From the NCBI GenBank assembly GCA_018812705.1, contig JAHJCZ010000162.1, positions 1-38,596 on the forward strand: a stretch of DNA of 38,596 nt, written 5' to 3'. Shown here in pieces: positions 15,946 through 24,359 of this stretch (its first letter is position 1; every line of letters begins with the position of its first letter). The position numbers were made by a program, and so were the translations under genes. The notes below the pieces were generated by a model. The model ran no database searches and had not been told where the DNA came from. It saw only the letters and a program-made list of their open reading frames with translations. The stretch comes from Candidatus Omnitrophota bacterium (GTDB lineage Bacteria > Omnitrophota > Gorgyraeia > Zapsychrales > Zapsychraceae).

Positions 15946-17705
15946 TTACAATTAGCTCCACAGCCTAATCCTCCTGTGGAATATTGGCAGCAGGTGTCTG
16001 AATTCACTTCTTGATCAGTAATAACATCATCACAGCCAGCACCTCTCATAGTTGCAGAAACCTTACAAGTAATAAGGTCGCTATAACTATATGTGCCATC
16101 TCCACCACAGGCTTCTTCAACTGCGCTGAATTTGCCACCGCAACCTGTTTTATCTTCAAACCCGCAACAAATATCATCGTTGGGAGTTGTTGTTACTATA
16201 TCGGTGCAGTTTAGATTTCCTGCAGGAGTACAGATCACTTTAGTTCCTAGAGGATACACAACGCCTCTGCCATTGCATTGTCCGCCGCAAGTAACTATAG
16301 GATCGCCATAGTTGCAGCAAAGATTGTTGACATCGGTTATGCTTGTATTTTTTGTGACTGATTTTGATGGACAGTCGGCATTGTCTGCATCAGTGTATTG
16401 TACCCAGTTAGTTGAGCTTTCACACTCATCGCGGGTAGTATTGTATCCACAACAATCATTGTGAAAATCTTCTAGAGTTGTAGTCGTGTCACAATCAGGA
16501 TTGGCAACATCTTCTGATACAGTTTGCTTTGTTACACTTACATATGTAGCGGGGATAGCTGGGTCAAATTTATCAACACAAGTGGATGTTTCGGTGTAAT
16601 TACAGCAATAATCTGAGTTTTCTTCTGATACTATGGTTGGAGAACAATCTATTGGGAAAGTATCTGACCAGGTGCACTCAACCCAAGTTCCTTCATCATA
16701 TGTTATCCCATCACAAGAATTGTAAATGCTGCCCAGTCCATCATCTAAAGTTACTCCGCAACCTTCAGCATATTTATAGCTGCAACAATCTGCTTCATTG
16801 TCAACTGTAACGACCTTAGAAACACATTGTGGATGAGAGATATCCACCGATTCATAAACGCGAGTGTAAAAAGGATAAGTAACGCTGTTAACAGTAGCTC
16901 CGCAGCCCAGGTCAGTCGTATTATAGGTGCAGCAGCTTTCATCAGCACCACACAAGTATTTTTCATTATCTGGAACAACACAGCCTTGTCCAATTTTTTC
17001 TGTCATGGTTTGTGTTTCTCCACAATGTATATTGTCTCCGCAACCAGCCGCAGATAAGAAATAACTACAACATAAAGAAGGCTTGTTCTCACAGCTGTAT
17101 TTGTTTGGACAAAGTATTGGACCTTCCGCAGCAGTTTGTGTGATCAAAACACTTCCACTAGGGCAACCCATTTCCCCGCAAGTGGTTCCAGAGGACGGAG
17201 TGTATGTACAAAGACAGTCTCCAGGGCAGTTAACTGTTGTTTCAACAGAAGATTGGCAAGCGCCATCTCCACAACAAGTTGTATTAGCAAGGGCATCTCT
17301 TAAGTTATTTATATGTTTTAGGCTTATCGCTGTTGACCCTGCGCTTATAACGCCGATGTTAGGCATTGTAGGTGGAGTTCTTGTAACTGAGCCATTTGTG
17401 GATATCTGTTCAATAGCCTCTTTGATCTCTTCTAAGTGGGTTTTTCTAATAGGTGTTGTTTTTGAAACAATTGTATCAGAAAACAAATAGGCTCCAACTC
17501 CGCATTGCAACCTCTGATTGTTTGTCTGAGATCTTAATTCAGTAAAGTGAACAGCTCGTATAGTGGTAGAAGGAGACAGTGTTTGATCAGTCCATTCCAA
17601 GGAGCCGGCAATTTTCGGATGCAGAAAGGCTATTGCGGTAAGAAATAGAACTAAAAACAAAAAGATTTTTATTTTTGAGAATTTGCGGACATTTTTCTCG
17701 TTCAT
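15912..17705 (-). CDS. Cys-rich repeat secreted protein, N-terminal part (frame-shifted)
   Basis: The upstream part (597 residues) of the same gene. It has an N-terminal signal or anchor (IFLFLVLFLTAIAFLHPKIAG), then WTDQTL and IRAVHFTELRSQTNNQR, a short module of secreted bacterial proteins, repeated in weaker form as PIRKTHLEEIKEAIEQI. A Cys cluster CCGDGACQSSVETTVNCPGDC follows, and then about eight ~50-residue repeats (CC-x-Y, GCG, C, G, V-x-C, GC). The frame runs off at the end: after CNGTLY it reads ILQTLK and stops. Removing two bases from the TA tract at 15931-15937 gives CNGTLYPADTKVTSC and joins the downstream part, for a total of 1430 residues. A strong ribosome site (AAGGAGG) precedes the ATG, and the preceding gene ends 53 nt upstream. 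Confidence 0.8.
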   Translation of the reverse strand: MNEKNVRKFSKIKIFLFLVLFLTAIAFLHPKIAGSLEWTDQTLSPSTTIRAVHFTELRSQTNNQRLQCGVGAYLFSDTIVSKTTPIRKTHLEEIKEAIEQISTNGSVTRTPPTMPNIGVISAGSTAISLKHINNLRDALANTTCCGDGACQSSVETTVNCPGDCLCTYTPSSGTTCGEMGCPSGSVLITQTAAEGPILCPNKYSCENKPSLCCSYFLSAAGCGDNIHCGETQTMTEKIGQGCVVPDNEKYLCGADESCCTYNTTDLGCGATVNSVTYPFYTRVYESVDISHPQCVSKVVTVDNEADCCSYKYAEGCGVTLDDGLGSIYNSCDGITYDEGTWVECTWSDTFPIDCSPTIVSEENSDYCCNYTETSTCVDKFDPAIPATYVSVTKQTVSEDVANPDCDTTTTLEDFHNDCCGYNTTRDECESSTNWVQYTDADNADCPSKSVTKNTSITDVNNLCCNYGDPIVTCGGQCNGRGVVYPLGTKVICTPAGNLNCTDIVTTTPNDDICCGFEDKTGCGGKFSAVEEACGGDGTYSYSDLITCKVSATMRGAGCDDVITDQEVNSDTCCQYSTGGLGCGANCNGTLYILQTLK

Positions 17706-17758
17706 TTGATTTTGCCTCCTTCAACAGACAAATTTATATTTTTACGCCATCCATATTT

Positions 17759-18706
17759 TTATGGCGCATAAGTCGCGTAGTACCCTGGATTAGTTCCATC
17801 AGCAACATATTCAACTTGCACTTCTGCAACAGGCTCCCCTGCGTTTTTAACTGATAAAGTACCGTTTATTTCAACGTCTCCAGCCGGTGTAACTATAAAA
17901 TATGGAGCGCCTGCATTACCGACAAGATCAACTTCAAAATTACCATCTAAATTTGTTCCTGCTCTAAATTGGACGTTTGCCGCAGCTGCAGTGGTTCCAT
18001 CAAAGACTATGTCTGCTGCTCCCGCTGTGTTTGAAACTTGAAATCCGCCTGCTATTTCGAAATCGCGGGCAGGATTTGTCGTACCTATTCCAACTTGCCC
18101 CTGGTCTGTAACAGTTAAACGAGTTCCTCCGCCAGTGCCTGGGTCACCAGTAACTAGATTAAGAGGAGTATCTGTAACTGTTCCAATGTTTGTTGCGTTT
18201 TGTTCAGCTGTTATAGAAAATTCACTTCCGTTGGAGCCTGTTTGGCCCTGGATTATTATAGTAGCTTTGTCGTTCTCTGCTTCGATCAAAATGCCGGCAT
18301 CGCTATTGTCTGAGACAATATGCAATTGCTGCGTAGGCGTGCTTGTTCCAACGCCTATCTTGATATTAGGATTTGTAGCGGTGTTAATTGGATAGACATT
18401 GTTATCGTCTGCGGATCTTTCCCATTCACCAGCTGCGGGACCCCATGTTCCAGTAGGGCTTCCTGCTGCTGTTGGCTCACAATAGTTTAGGTTTCCATCA
18501 TCAGATACATAAACCGTTCCGCTGTCACATGGCTCGGGTAATTCTGAACCAGCTGCTCTTGGGACCAGCTTGATCCTATCATATGCCCCAAATGGAGCCG
18601 GGTAGTAGGTTGTTAATTCAAGAGTTTGGGTTTGCGCGTGGCATGGATTTTGAATAAACGTAATTACGATAGCTGCCAACAATAAAAAAAAGAACATTTT
18701 TTTCAC
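17759..18706 (-). CDS. Secreted surface protein of the TTYYPAPFGAYD type
   Basis: A 315-residue exported protein with a clear signal peptide (MKKMFFFLLLAAIVITFIQN, cleavage near PCHA-Q). The mature start TLELTTYYPAPFGAYDRIKLVPR is a motif I associate with Omnitrophota surface proteins. A short region with paired Cys and SADDNNVYPIN follows, then repeated beta-helix-like segments IGVGTSTPTQQLHIV and VGIGTTNPARDFEIA, resembling phage tail-fibre or head-fibre collars, and a Gly/Asn/Ala-rich C-terminal part ending GTNPGYYATYAP. It may be a fibrous surface or appendage component. It begins with GTG behind AAGGAG and is the first gene of a two-gene minus-strand operon with the Cys-rich repeat protein. 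Low Cys content sets it apart from its neighbour. Confidence 0.75.
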   Translation of the reverse strand: MKKMFFFLLLAAIVITFIQNPCHAQTQTLELTTYYPAPFGAYDRIKLVPRAAGSELPEPCDSGTVYVSDDGNLNYCEPTAAGSPTGTWGPAAGEWERSADDNNVYPINTATNPNIKIGVGTSTPTQQLHIVSDNSDAGILIEAENDKATIIIQGQTGSNGSEFSITAEQNATNIGTVTDTPLNLVTGDPGTGGGTRLTVTDQGQVGIGTTNPARDFEIAGGFQVSNTAGAADIVFDGTTAAAANVQFRAGTNLDGNFEVDLVGNAGAPYFIVTPAGDVEINGTLSVKNAGEPVAEVQVEYVADGTNPGYYATYAP

Positions 18707-18931
18707 GACTTTTCTCCTTATATATACTAATACATTTACAGTCCTAAATACTCTATAACCTATTTTCCCTACTACAAGTTTAACCTACATGATTATCTAG
18801 CACAACGGAAAAATCTAGTTTGAGGAAAACGTTTTCTTTTCAGCTTTAATTTATTGCGTTATCGACGGACAGGAAGAGTGGGTTGTTAATGTGAAAAATA
18901 ATCATTTTTGAAAGAAGTGTGAGGTTTTTGC

Positions 18932-18960
18932 TTGACAAAAGAAAAGACAGGTGTTATATT
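18932..18960 (+). promoter_or_regulatory. Promoter of the pyrimidine operon
   Basis: A perfect TTGACA (18932-18937), a 17-nt spacer and TATATT (18955-18960). Transcription should begin near 18967, just before the PyrR-binding hairpin. The AT-rich stretch 18707-18930 between this promoter and the minus-strand operon holds no gene that I can support. Confidence 0.8.
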
Positions 18961-18972
18961 TGGTGTCAATAA

Positions 18973-19003
18973 CCTTTAATTCGGTCCTGAGAGACCTACA
19001 AGG
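18973..19003 (+). promoter_or_regulatory. PyrR-binding RNA hairpin (pyr leader)
   Basis: CCTT (18973-18976) pairs with AAGG (19000-19003) and GGTC (18983-18986) pairs with GACC (18993-18996), closed by the hexaloop CTGAGA. This fits the known PyrR-binding loop, which has a CNGNGA hexaloop and an internal purine/pyrimidine bulge. In Bacillus, PyrR with UMP binds this hairpin and favours the downstream terminator. Finding it directly ahead of pyrR supports autoregulation. Confidence 0.82.
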
Positions 19004-19055
19004 AAATTCATGTTCAAGATATTATTACTTCAAGAAAAAAATAAAAGGAACGCAA

Positions 19056-19085
19056 ACTCGCTTTTATAAAAAGGCGGGTTTTTTT
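19056..19085 (+). terminator. pyr attenuator terminator
   Basis: ACTCGCTTTT pairs with AAAAGGCGGGT (with G-T pairs and one bulge) around a short AT loop, followed by seven T residues. It ends 60 nt before pyrR, placing it as the attenuator controlled by the PyrR-binding hairpin. Confidence 0.87.
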
Positions 19086-19145
19086 GTGTCAAAAATTCAT
19101 CCTAATATTCTCCAGGATATTAAGCAAAGATAGAGGACTGGGCAT

Positions 19146-19694
19146 ATGATCAAATCTCCGTTAAAGGTAATGGATAAAGAAAATATCAGAAGGGCGATAT
19201 TAAGAATATCTCACGAGATCCTAGAAAAAAATAAAGGAACTGAAGATCTTTGTATCATTGGTATCCGAACGCGTGGAGCTGTTTTGGCAGAAAGGATCAA
19301 GGAAAGCATTCAACAGATCGAGGGTGTTGAGATACTTGCGGGAATTCTTGATATTACATTATACCGTGATGATCTTACACTTGTTGCTACTCAGCCAGTT
19401 GTGCATGAAACAATGATAAATTTTGATATTACTGATAAGAAGATCATTCTGGTGGATGACGTTCTTTTTACAGGCAGAACTATTCGGGCAGCGCTTGATG
19501 CGATAATTGACTTTGGGCGACCCGCAAGCATTCAGCTTGCAGTTTTGATAGATAGAGGGCACAGGGAGCTTCCGATAAGAGCGGATTATGTGGGAAAGAA
19601 CATTCCGACATCTTTAAGCCAAGTAGTAGAAGTTGTATTGCAGGAAAGCGACAATAAAACAGATATGGTCAAAATTGAAGATAGGGCTGACTAA
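19146..19694 (+). CDS. pyrR: Pyrimidine operon regulator / uracil phosphoribosyltransferase PyrR
   Basis: A type I phosphoribosyltransferase-fold protein of 182 residues, the usual PyrR size. The PRPP-binding motif is [18 protein letters not shown] (101-118), and the family strand [14 protein letters not shown] and the late block [22 protein letters not shown] are present. PyrR senses UMP/UTP and binds leader RNA to promote termination, and often has minor uracil phosphoribosyltransferase activity. The matching RNA hairpin and terminator lie immediately upstream. Its stop overlaps the pyrB ATG by one base (TAATG), so translation is coupled. The start follows GAGGACTGGGCAT, an acceptable ribosome site. 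Confidence 0.97.
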   Translation: MIKSPLKVMDKENIRRAILRISHEILEKNKGTEDLCIIGIRTRGAVLAERIKESIQQIEGVEILAGILDITLYRDDLTLVATQPVVHETMINFDITDKKIILVDDVLFTGRTIRAALDAIIDFGRPASIQLAVLIDRGHRELPIRADYVGKNIPTSLSQVVEVVLQESDNKTDMVKIEDRAD

Positions 19695-20632
19695 TGGCAG
19701 AGTGGACAAAACATAGTTTGCTTGATCTAAAAAGCTTAAGTGTAGAAGAGATAGAGATGATCTTGGAGACAGCAAAATCTTTTAAGGAGGTTTCTTCTCG
19801 TGATGTTAAAAAAGTCCCTGCGCTTCGAGGAAAAACAGTTGTTATGCTGTTCTTTGAGCCTTCGACCAGGACTAGGACATCTTTTGAGCTGGCAGCAAAG
19901 AGGCTTTCTGCTGATACCATAAATATTGCAGCAAGCAGTAGCGCTTTGTCAAAAGGTGAAACGATCCTGGATATGGCAAAAAATATTGAGGCAATGAACG
20001 TTGATGCGATTATTGTAAGACATTCCTGCTCGGGGGTTCCTTTGGTCCTAGCAGATAATTTGAGCGCGTCGATAATCAATGCTGGAGATGGCTGCCGCGA
20101 GCATCCTACACAAGCACTGTTAGATATGTTTACCATTAATGAAAAGTTGGGAAAGATAAAAGGATTGAACATAAGCATTGTTGGGGATATATTGCATTCG
20201 CGTGTTGCTAGGTCGAACATTTGGGGATTAACAAAGTTAGGGGCGAATGTAACCGTTTGCGGCCCTTCAACGATGATGCCGGCTGGTATTGAAAAGCTCG
20301 GCGTAAAGGTTAGTTATGATATTGATGCAATCATCCCAGAAAGTGATGTATTGATGCTTCTAAGAATTCAAAAAGAAAGGCAAGATGATAAACGTTTGCC
20401 ATCTATTAGAGAGTATGCAAAGATCTTTGGAGTTAATCAAGAAAGATTGAGAAAAGCCAAAAAAGAAGTGTTGATTATGCATCCGGGACCGACAAATAGA
20501 GGTGTTGAACTTTCAGCGGAAGTAGCTGACGGTGAATATTCGGTAATTTTGAATCAGGTCACGAATGGTGTTGCGATACGGATGGCTGTTCTGTATTTGC
20601 TGCTTGGAATTAGGGAGCCTGTTTCTGCATAA
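19694..20632 (+). CDS. pyrB: Aspartate carbamoyltransferase catalytic subunit PyrB
   Basis: PyrB condenses carbamoyl phosphate with aspartate, the first committed pyrimidine step. Its 312 residues are full length. The carbamoyl-phosphate site is FFEPSTRTRTSFELA (53-67), followed by GDGCREHPTQALLDMFTI, the aspartate-loop region LMLLRIQKERQDD and MHPGPTNRGVEL. No regulatory subunit gene (pyrI) follows, so feedback control probably works through PyrR attenuation. The start overlaps the pyrR stop codon, and pyrC follows after 27 nt. Confidence 0.98.
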   Translation: MAEWTKHSLLDLKSLSVEEIEMILETAKSFKEVSSRDVKKVPALRGKTVVMLFFEPSTRTRTSFELAAKRLSADTINIAASSSALSKGETILDMAKNIEAMNVDAIIVRHSCSGVPLVLADNLSASIINAGDGCREHPTQALLDMFTINEKLGKIKGLNISIVGDILHSRVARSNIWGLTKLGANVTVCGPSTMMPAGIEKLGVKVSYDIDAIIPESDVLMLLRIQKERQDDKRLPSIREYAKIFGVNQERLRKAKKEVLIMHPGPTNRGVELSAEVADGEYSVILNQVTNGVAIRMAVLYLLLGIREPVSA

Positions 20633-20656
20633 AAAGAAAAAAGCATAGAGGAGTAA

Positions 20657-21931
20657 GTGATGTCCTTATTGATAAAAAATGCAACTATTGTTAATGCTTC
20701 AAAGAAGTCGTCTTCTGAAAAAGATATTCTTATCGAAAAAAATGTTATTGTTAAAATCGGCAAATCTATCAAAGCTGATGGAGTGAAGATCATCGATGCT
20801 AAAGGCAAATATGTATTGCCAGGGCTTATTGACCTTCATGTTCATTTGCGCGAACCTGGCCGGGAAGATAAAGAAACTATTGAGTCTGGTTCAAGGGCTG
20901 CGGCGAAAGGTGGCTTTACGACGGTAGTTTGTATGCCAAATACAAATCCAGTTATTGATAATTGCATGATAGTTGAAGCGATCAGTAAAGAGGCGAAAAG
21001 AGTAGGACTGATAAACATCATCCCTGCGGGCTCAATTACAAAAGGGCAAAAAGGGGAAGAGCTGACCGATATGTTCGAGTTGAAGAAAGCCGGTTGCTTG
21101 GCGGTTACAGAAGACGGGATGTCTGTTTCAAATAGTGGGTTGATGCGTTATGCAATGGAGTATGCGAAGATGGTCGGGCTGGTTGTTATGGATCACTGTC
21201 AAGATAGCGATCTTATGGGATCTGGTGTTGTAAATGAAGGTGATATCTCTATGGAATTAGGGCTAAAGGGTGATCCTGGAATATCAGAGACGATCATTGT
21301 TGCAAGAGATATTGAATTAGCCAGGTATTTGAATACGTCTATACATCTTCAGCATATCAGTTTAGCGCGATCTTTGTTCCTGATCCGGGCAGCAAAGAAA
21401 GATGGGGTAAAGGTTACTGCAGAAGTATGTCCTCATCATTTTACTTTAACAGAAGAAGCAGTCAGGTCGTTCGATACAAGTGCAAAGGTGAATCCACCTT
21501 TGAGAACAAAGGAAGATGTTGCTGCGATCAAAAAGGCGCTCAAAGACGGCACAGTAGATTGTATCGCTACAGATCATGCTCCGCATACTTATGAAGATAA
21601 GGAAGCTGATTTTGATCACGCTCCATTTGGAATGATAGGTTTGGAGACGGCAGTGGGCTTGGTTGTTACAGAACTTATAAATCAGAATATCATATCGTGG
21701 CCTCAGATGGTTGAAAAAATGTCCGCTACTCCAGCAAGAATATTGGGGTTGGAAAATAAGGGGAAAATTGAGGAAGGAGCTGATGCAGATATTGTGATAA
21801 TTGATCCTGAAGCTGAGTGGGAATTTAAAAAGGAAGAGGTTGCTTCAAAGTCAAAGAATTCTCCATTTATTGGGCGTAAGTTAATGGGTCTTGTTGAGAC
21901 AACTATTTGTGGAGGGAAGGTGGTTTTCTAA
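20657..21931 (+). CDS. pyrC: Dihydroorotase PyrC (multifunctional-type, class I)
   Basis: A zinc amidohydrolase that cyclises carbamoyl aspartate to dihydroorotate. The metal site begins DLHVHLREPGREDKETI near residue 58. Further family blocks are GGFTTVVCMPNTNPV, HLQHIS, AEVCPHHFTLT and CIATDHAPHTYEDKEADF. Its 424 residues fit class I dihydroorotases, which pair with PyrB. The nominal start is GTG at 20657, but ATG at 20660 sits at better spacing from GAGGAG and is preferred (423 residues). A hairpin with a T run about 50 nt downstream probably ends this part of the operon. Confidence 0.97.
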   Translation: MMSLLIKNATIVNASKKSSSEKDILIEKNVIVKIGKSIKADGVKIIDAKGKYVLPGLIDLHVHLREPGREDKETIESGSRAAAKGGFTTVVCMPNTNPVIDNCMIVEAISKEAKRVGLINIIPAGSITKGQKGEELTDMFELKKAGCLAVTEDGMSVSNSGLMRYAMEYAKMVGLVVMDHCQDSDLMGSGVVNEGDISMELGLKGDPGISETIIVARDIELARYLNTSIHLQHISLARSLFLIRAAKKDGVKVTAEVCPHHFTLTEEAVRSFDTSAKVNPPLRTKEDVAAIKKALKDGTVDCIATDHAPHTYEDKEADFDHAPFGMIGLETAVGLVVTELINQNIISWPQMVEKMSATPARILGLENKGKIEEGADADIVIIDPEAEWEFKKEEVASKSKNSPFIGRKLMGLVETTICGGKVVF

Positions 21932-21977
21932 TTAGTTGTATTTTGAGGTCAATGAACAATTATAATGATTTTCTTAT

Positions 21978-22013
21978 ATCCGAAATGCGATTATTGTGTT
22001 TCGGATTTTATTT
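21978..22013 (+). terminator. Terminator after pyrC
   Basis: ATCCGAAA (21978-21985) pairs perfectly with TTTCGGAT (21999-22006) around a 13-nt loop, followed by the T-rich stretch TTTATTT. It is moderately strong. Confidence 0.7.
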
Positions 22014-22280
22014 GAGCATTTATGGAAGAAAGTGGAGTGTGTAAGCCTTATTTACAATGTTTATACTATTGGAAATGGCGTTAATGATCATATTGTTGAA
22101 TTTAAATGAAAGGTAAATGGATAGAAGGCTGTTTTACTTGTTTGGAGAGACTAGCAAACAATGCTCCAATTGTATATAATTTATAAATGGAGCGAAATGT
22201 TAATTATTGTTGCATTAATTTTGTAATATTCAATTAAAATGGTGTAAAAAAGTTAAAAAATAAGCAAAAGTGGAGGAATT
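22014..22280. other. Long intergenic stretch, no gene seen
   Basis: AT-rich sequence without a credible reading frame. It contains a 6-bp GCTCCA/TGGAGC inverted repeat with a long AT loop near 22162-22196, a weak promoter-like TTGCAT plus ATTAAA pair, and a good ribosome site (GGAGGAATT) directly before the gene at 22281. Confidence 0.5.
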
Positions 22281-22751
22281 ATGAATAATCAGCAAATTGT
22301 GGTATCTGTTATTGGTGGACATGAAATTAATCAGGAAGTGGAGAATATAGCATATAATGTGGGAAAAATAGTAGCAGAAGTGGGTGCTGTGTTAGTTTGT
22401 GGAGGTCTAGGGGGAGTAATGAAGGCGGCTGCAAAAGGATGTAGTGAGGCTGGGGGTTTGACTATTGGTCTGTTGCCGGGAAAAGATAAGTCAGATGCGA
22501 ATGAATACATTAAAATTGCGCTTCCTACAACTATTGGATATGCAAGAAATGCTATGGTTGCTTCTTCTGCAGATATAATAATTGCTTTACCGGGTAGCCA
22601 TGGAACGGCATGTGAGATATCCTATGGTTTTGTGTATAAGCGTCCAATAATAGATATTGGCAATTGGGATAAAGAAGGCATGCTGAAGGCTAATAATGTT
22701 AGTGAGGTAAAAGGAATCCTAAATAGCTTAATAGAAGAAAAAAGAGCCTAG
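22281..22751 (+). CDS. TIGR00725-family LOG-like Rossmann protein
   Basis: A small 156-residue nucleotide-binding protein related to the LOG/SLOG fold. It shows the family run VSVIGGHEI, VCGGLGGVMKAAAKGCSEAGG, TIGLLPG, TTIGYARNAMVASSADIIIALPGSHGTACEI and the final helix region. In LOG phosphoribohydrolases the equivalent motif is PGGxGTxxE; here it reads PGSHGTACE, so catalysis may be altered or absent. The biochemical role of TIGR00725 proteins is not established, and cytokinin-type activity should not be assumed. The strong ribosome site and upstream terminator suggest an independent unit. Confidence 0.85.
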   Translation: MNNQQIVVSVIGGHEINQEVENIAYNVGKIVAEVGAVLVCGGLGGVMKAAAKGCSEAGGLTIGLLPGKDKSDANEYIKIALPTTIGYARNAMVASSADIIIALPGSHGTACEISYGFVYKRPIIDIGNWDKEGMLKANNVSEVKGILNSLIEEKRA

Positions 22752-22885
22752 GGATGAATTGCACAACAATTAACGATCGACAATTGTTAATTTTTACTGT
22801 TGATATTAATTATGATATGTGTAGAATTATTAATAACAATACTAAAAAGTAAGCGGATTAATCGCATCTGCTTGGAGAAAAATAA

Positions 22886-23563
22886 ATGAAAAAGAGAATT
22901 AAGATAGACAGTTCAATTTTATCTTTTGTCATAGTGCTTACGGGGTTTCTGTATGTGTTCCCAGGCCTCTATTCCCAGAGCAAGGGAGTTGACAATGCAT
23001 TAGATATTTTAGGGATACTTTGTATTATCAAAGGTGTTTTGATCAGGATGGCAGCACGTGGACATAAAAAGAAGTTTTATAAGAAGGGCGGCGACCTGGT
23101 TACCAGCGGGCTTTATTCGCTAGTTCGTAATCCCATGTATTTAGGCAGTTGTAGTTTGGGCATAGGTTTTGTTCTTCTTGTTTGGCCGTGGTGGAGCGTG
23201 CCTATTTTTTTATGGTTGTTTTATATTAGGTTTAACAAGCAAGTTGTTAAAGAGGAAGAGCTATTGGGCGAATTGTTCGGACAGAAGTATAAAAATTACT
23301 GTAAAGGCACACCTCGGGTGTTTCCATCGATAAAAAAGTGTCTGGAGGTAAAGACAAAAGAGATCATTGATGTGAAAGAACTTTTTTCTACAAAGGAAAT
23401 TCGGGGGCTTTTAACTTGGCCCTTGCTTGCGGTCGTATTGGAATATTTTCAAGAAAAGGTTGTTTTTAAAAGTGCAGACCTTAATCAGATCGTCGGCACT
23501 TTTCTTGGGGCAATTGTCGTCTATCTGATAGTTGTAGTTGCTTATTATCATCTAAGAAAGTAA
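22886..23563 (+). CDS. Isoprenylcysteine methyltransferase-like membrane protein
   Basis: An integral membrane protein of 225 residues with about five hydrophobic segments. The middle part carries the ICMT/PEMT-type methyltransferase signature: GLYSLVRNPMYLGS, then a helix and KEEELLGELFGQKYKNYCKGTPRVFPS, where the RNPMY and EE-LxxxFGxxYxxY elements bind SAM. The substrate is unknown, and bacterial members are believed to methylate lipids or small molecules. The last 60 residues add two further helices. The stop codon overlaps the ATG of pyrK (TAATG), so it is translationally coupled to a pyrimidine gene despite no obvious pathway link. The start follows TTGGAGAAAAATAA. Confidence 0.78.
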   Translation: MKKRIKIDSSILSFVIVLTGFLYVFPGLYSQSKGVDNALDILGILCIIKGVLIRMAARGHKKKFYKKGGDLVTSGLYSLVRNPMYLGSCSLGIGFVLLVWPWWSVPIFLWLFYIRFNKQVVKEEELLGELFGQKYKNYCKGTPRVFPSIKKCLEVKTKEIIDVKELFSTKEIRGLLTWPLLAVVLEYFQEKVVFKSADLNQIVGTFLGAIVVYLIVVVAYYHLRK

Positions 23564-24345
23564 TGTATAGCTTTATGTATAAAAATCAGTACAAAGCAAA
23601 AATAGTTTCAAACGAAAAATTAACTGCCAAATTATACAGGATGTCTTTGGATGCAGGAAAGATCACAGAAAAAGTCGTTCCTGGACAATTTATTCATATC
23701 AGGATCAACGATACGCTTAAGCCTTTTTTCAGAAGGCCGTTCAGTATTTATCGCGCCAAGAACAATATTGAGATCCTTTATGAGGTGGTTGGAGATGGCA
23801 CTAGGATGTTGTCGTCGAAGAAAAACGGTGAGGTGGTTGATGTTATAGGCCCCCTCGGGAAAGGTTTTAGCCTTCCATCGAAAAAGATCAAGCAGGTAAT
23901 TATGATTGGGGGAGGGGTTGGCGTGGCTCCCTTTCTTGCCCTTTCTGATGAATTGAAAAAAATTAAATGTGAACAGGTCCTGTTGTACGGAGGAAGGACG
24001 AAAGAGCACATTTTTAATATGAAAGAATATAAAGCTAATGGCTGCAAGGTTTCAATTACAACGGATGATGGAAGTGTCGGCATAAAGGGCAGGGTTTCAA
24101 AGTTATATTCGAAGATCAATACTGATCCAGAAAGAACATTCATTTATACTTGCGGGCCAAAACCTATGATGGCCTCAGTAAAAGAGTTTGCCCAAAAGCA
24201 TGGAATTGATGGCCAGGTATCGTGCGAAGAAGTAATGGCGTGTGGCGTTGGGGCATGCAAAGGGTGTTCAATAGATACTAGTAAAGGCTATAAGACGGTT
24301 TGTTTTGACGGACCAGTTTTTAATATCAAAGATATAAAATTTTAA
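23563..24345 (+). CDS. pyrK: Dihydroorotate dehydrogenase electron-transfer subunit PyrK
   Basis: A ferredoxin-reductase-family iron-sulfur flavoprotein of 260 residues that passes electrons from dihydroorotate dehydrogenase to NAD+. The FAD site is FRRPFSIY (56-63), the NAD-binding region is IMIGGGVGVAPFLAL (113-127) and the reductase motif is TCGPKPMM (196-203). The 2Fe-2S ligands are C227, C232, C235 and C247 in the PyrK spacing (x4, x2, x11). Together with the class 1B PyrD encoded nearby it forms the heterotetrameric enzyme. A half-size TauE/SafE gene separates it from pyrD. Its ATG overlaps the preceding stop. Confidence 0.95.
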   Translation: MYSFMYKNQYKAKIVSNEKLTAKLYRMSLDAGKITEKVVPGQFIHIRINDTLKPFFRRPFSIYRAKNNIEILYEVVGDGTRMLSSKKNGEVVDVIGPLGKGFSLPSKKIKQVIMIGGGVGVAPFLALSDELKKIKCEQVLLYGGRTKEHIFNMKEYKANGCKVSITTDDGSVGIKGRVSKLYSKINTDPERTFIYTCGPKPMMASVKEFAQKHGIDGQVSCEEVMACGVGACKGCSIDTSKGYKTVCFDGPVFNIKDIKF

Positions 24346-24359
24346 TCAAGGTAACAATT

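Noticed and set aside
16011-17490. Plus-strand reading frames opposite the Cys-repeat gene
   Set aside because: These are mirror frames of the repetitive Cys codons (GCA/ACA on the other strand) and have no ribosome sites or plausible domains.
18951-19133. Small reading frame of 60 codons in the pyr leader
   Set aside because: It runs straight through the PyrR-binding hairpin and attenuator terminator, and has no ribosome site or family similarity.
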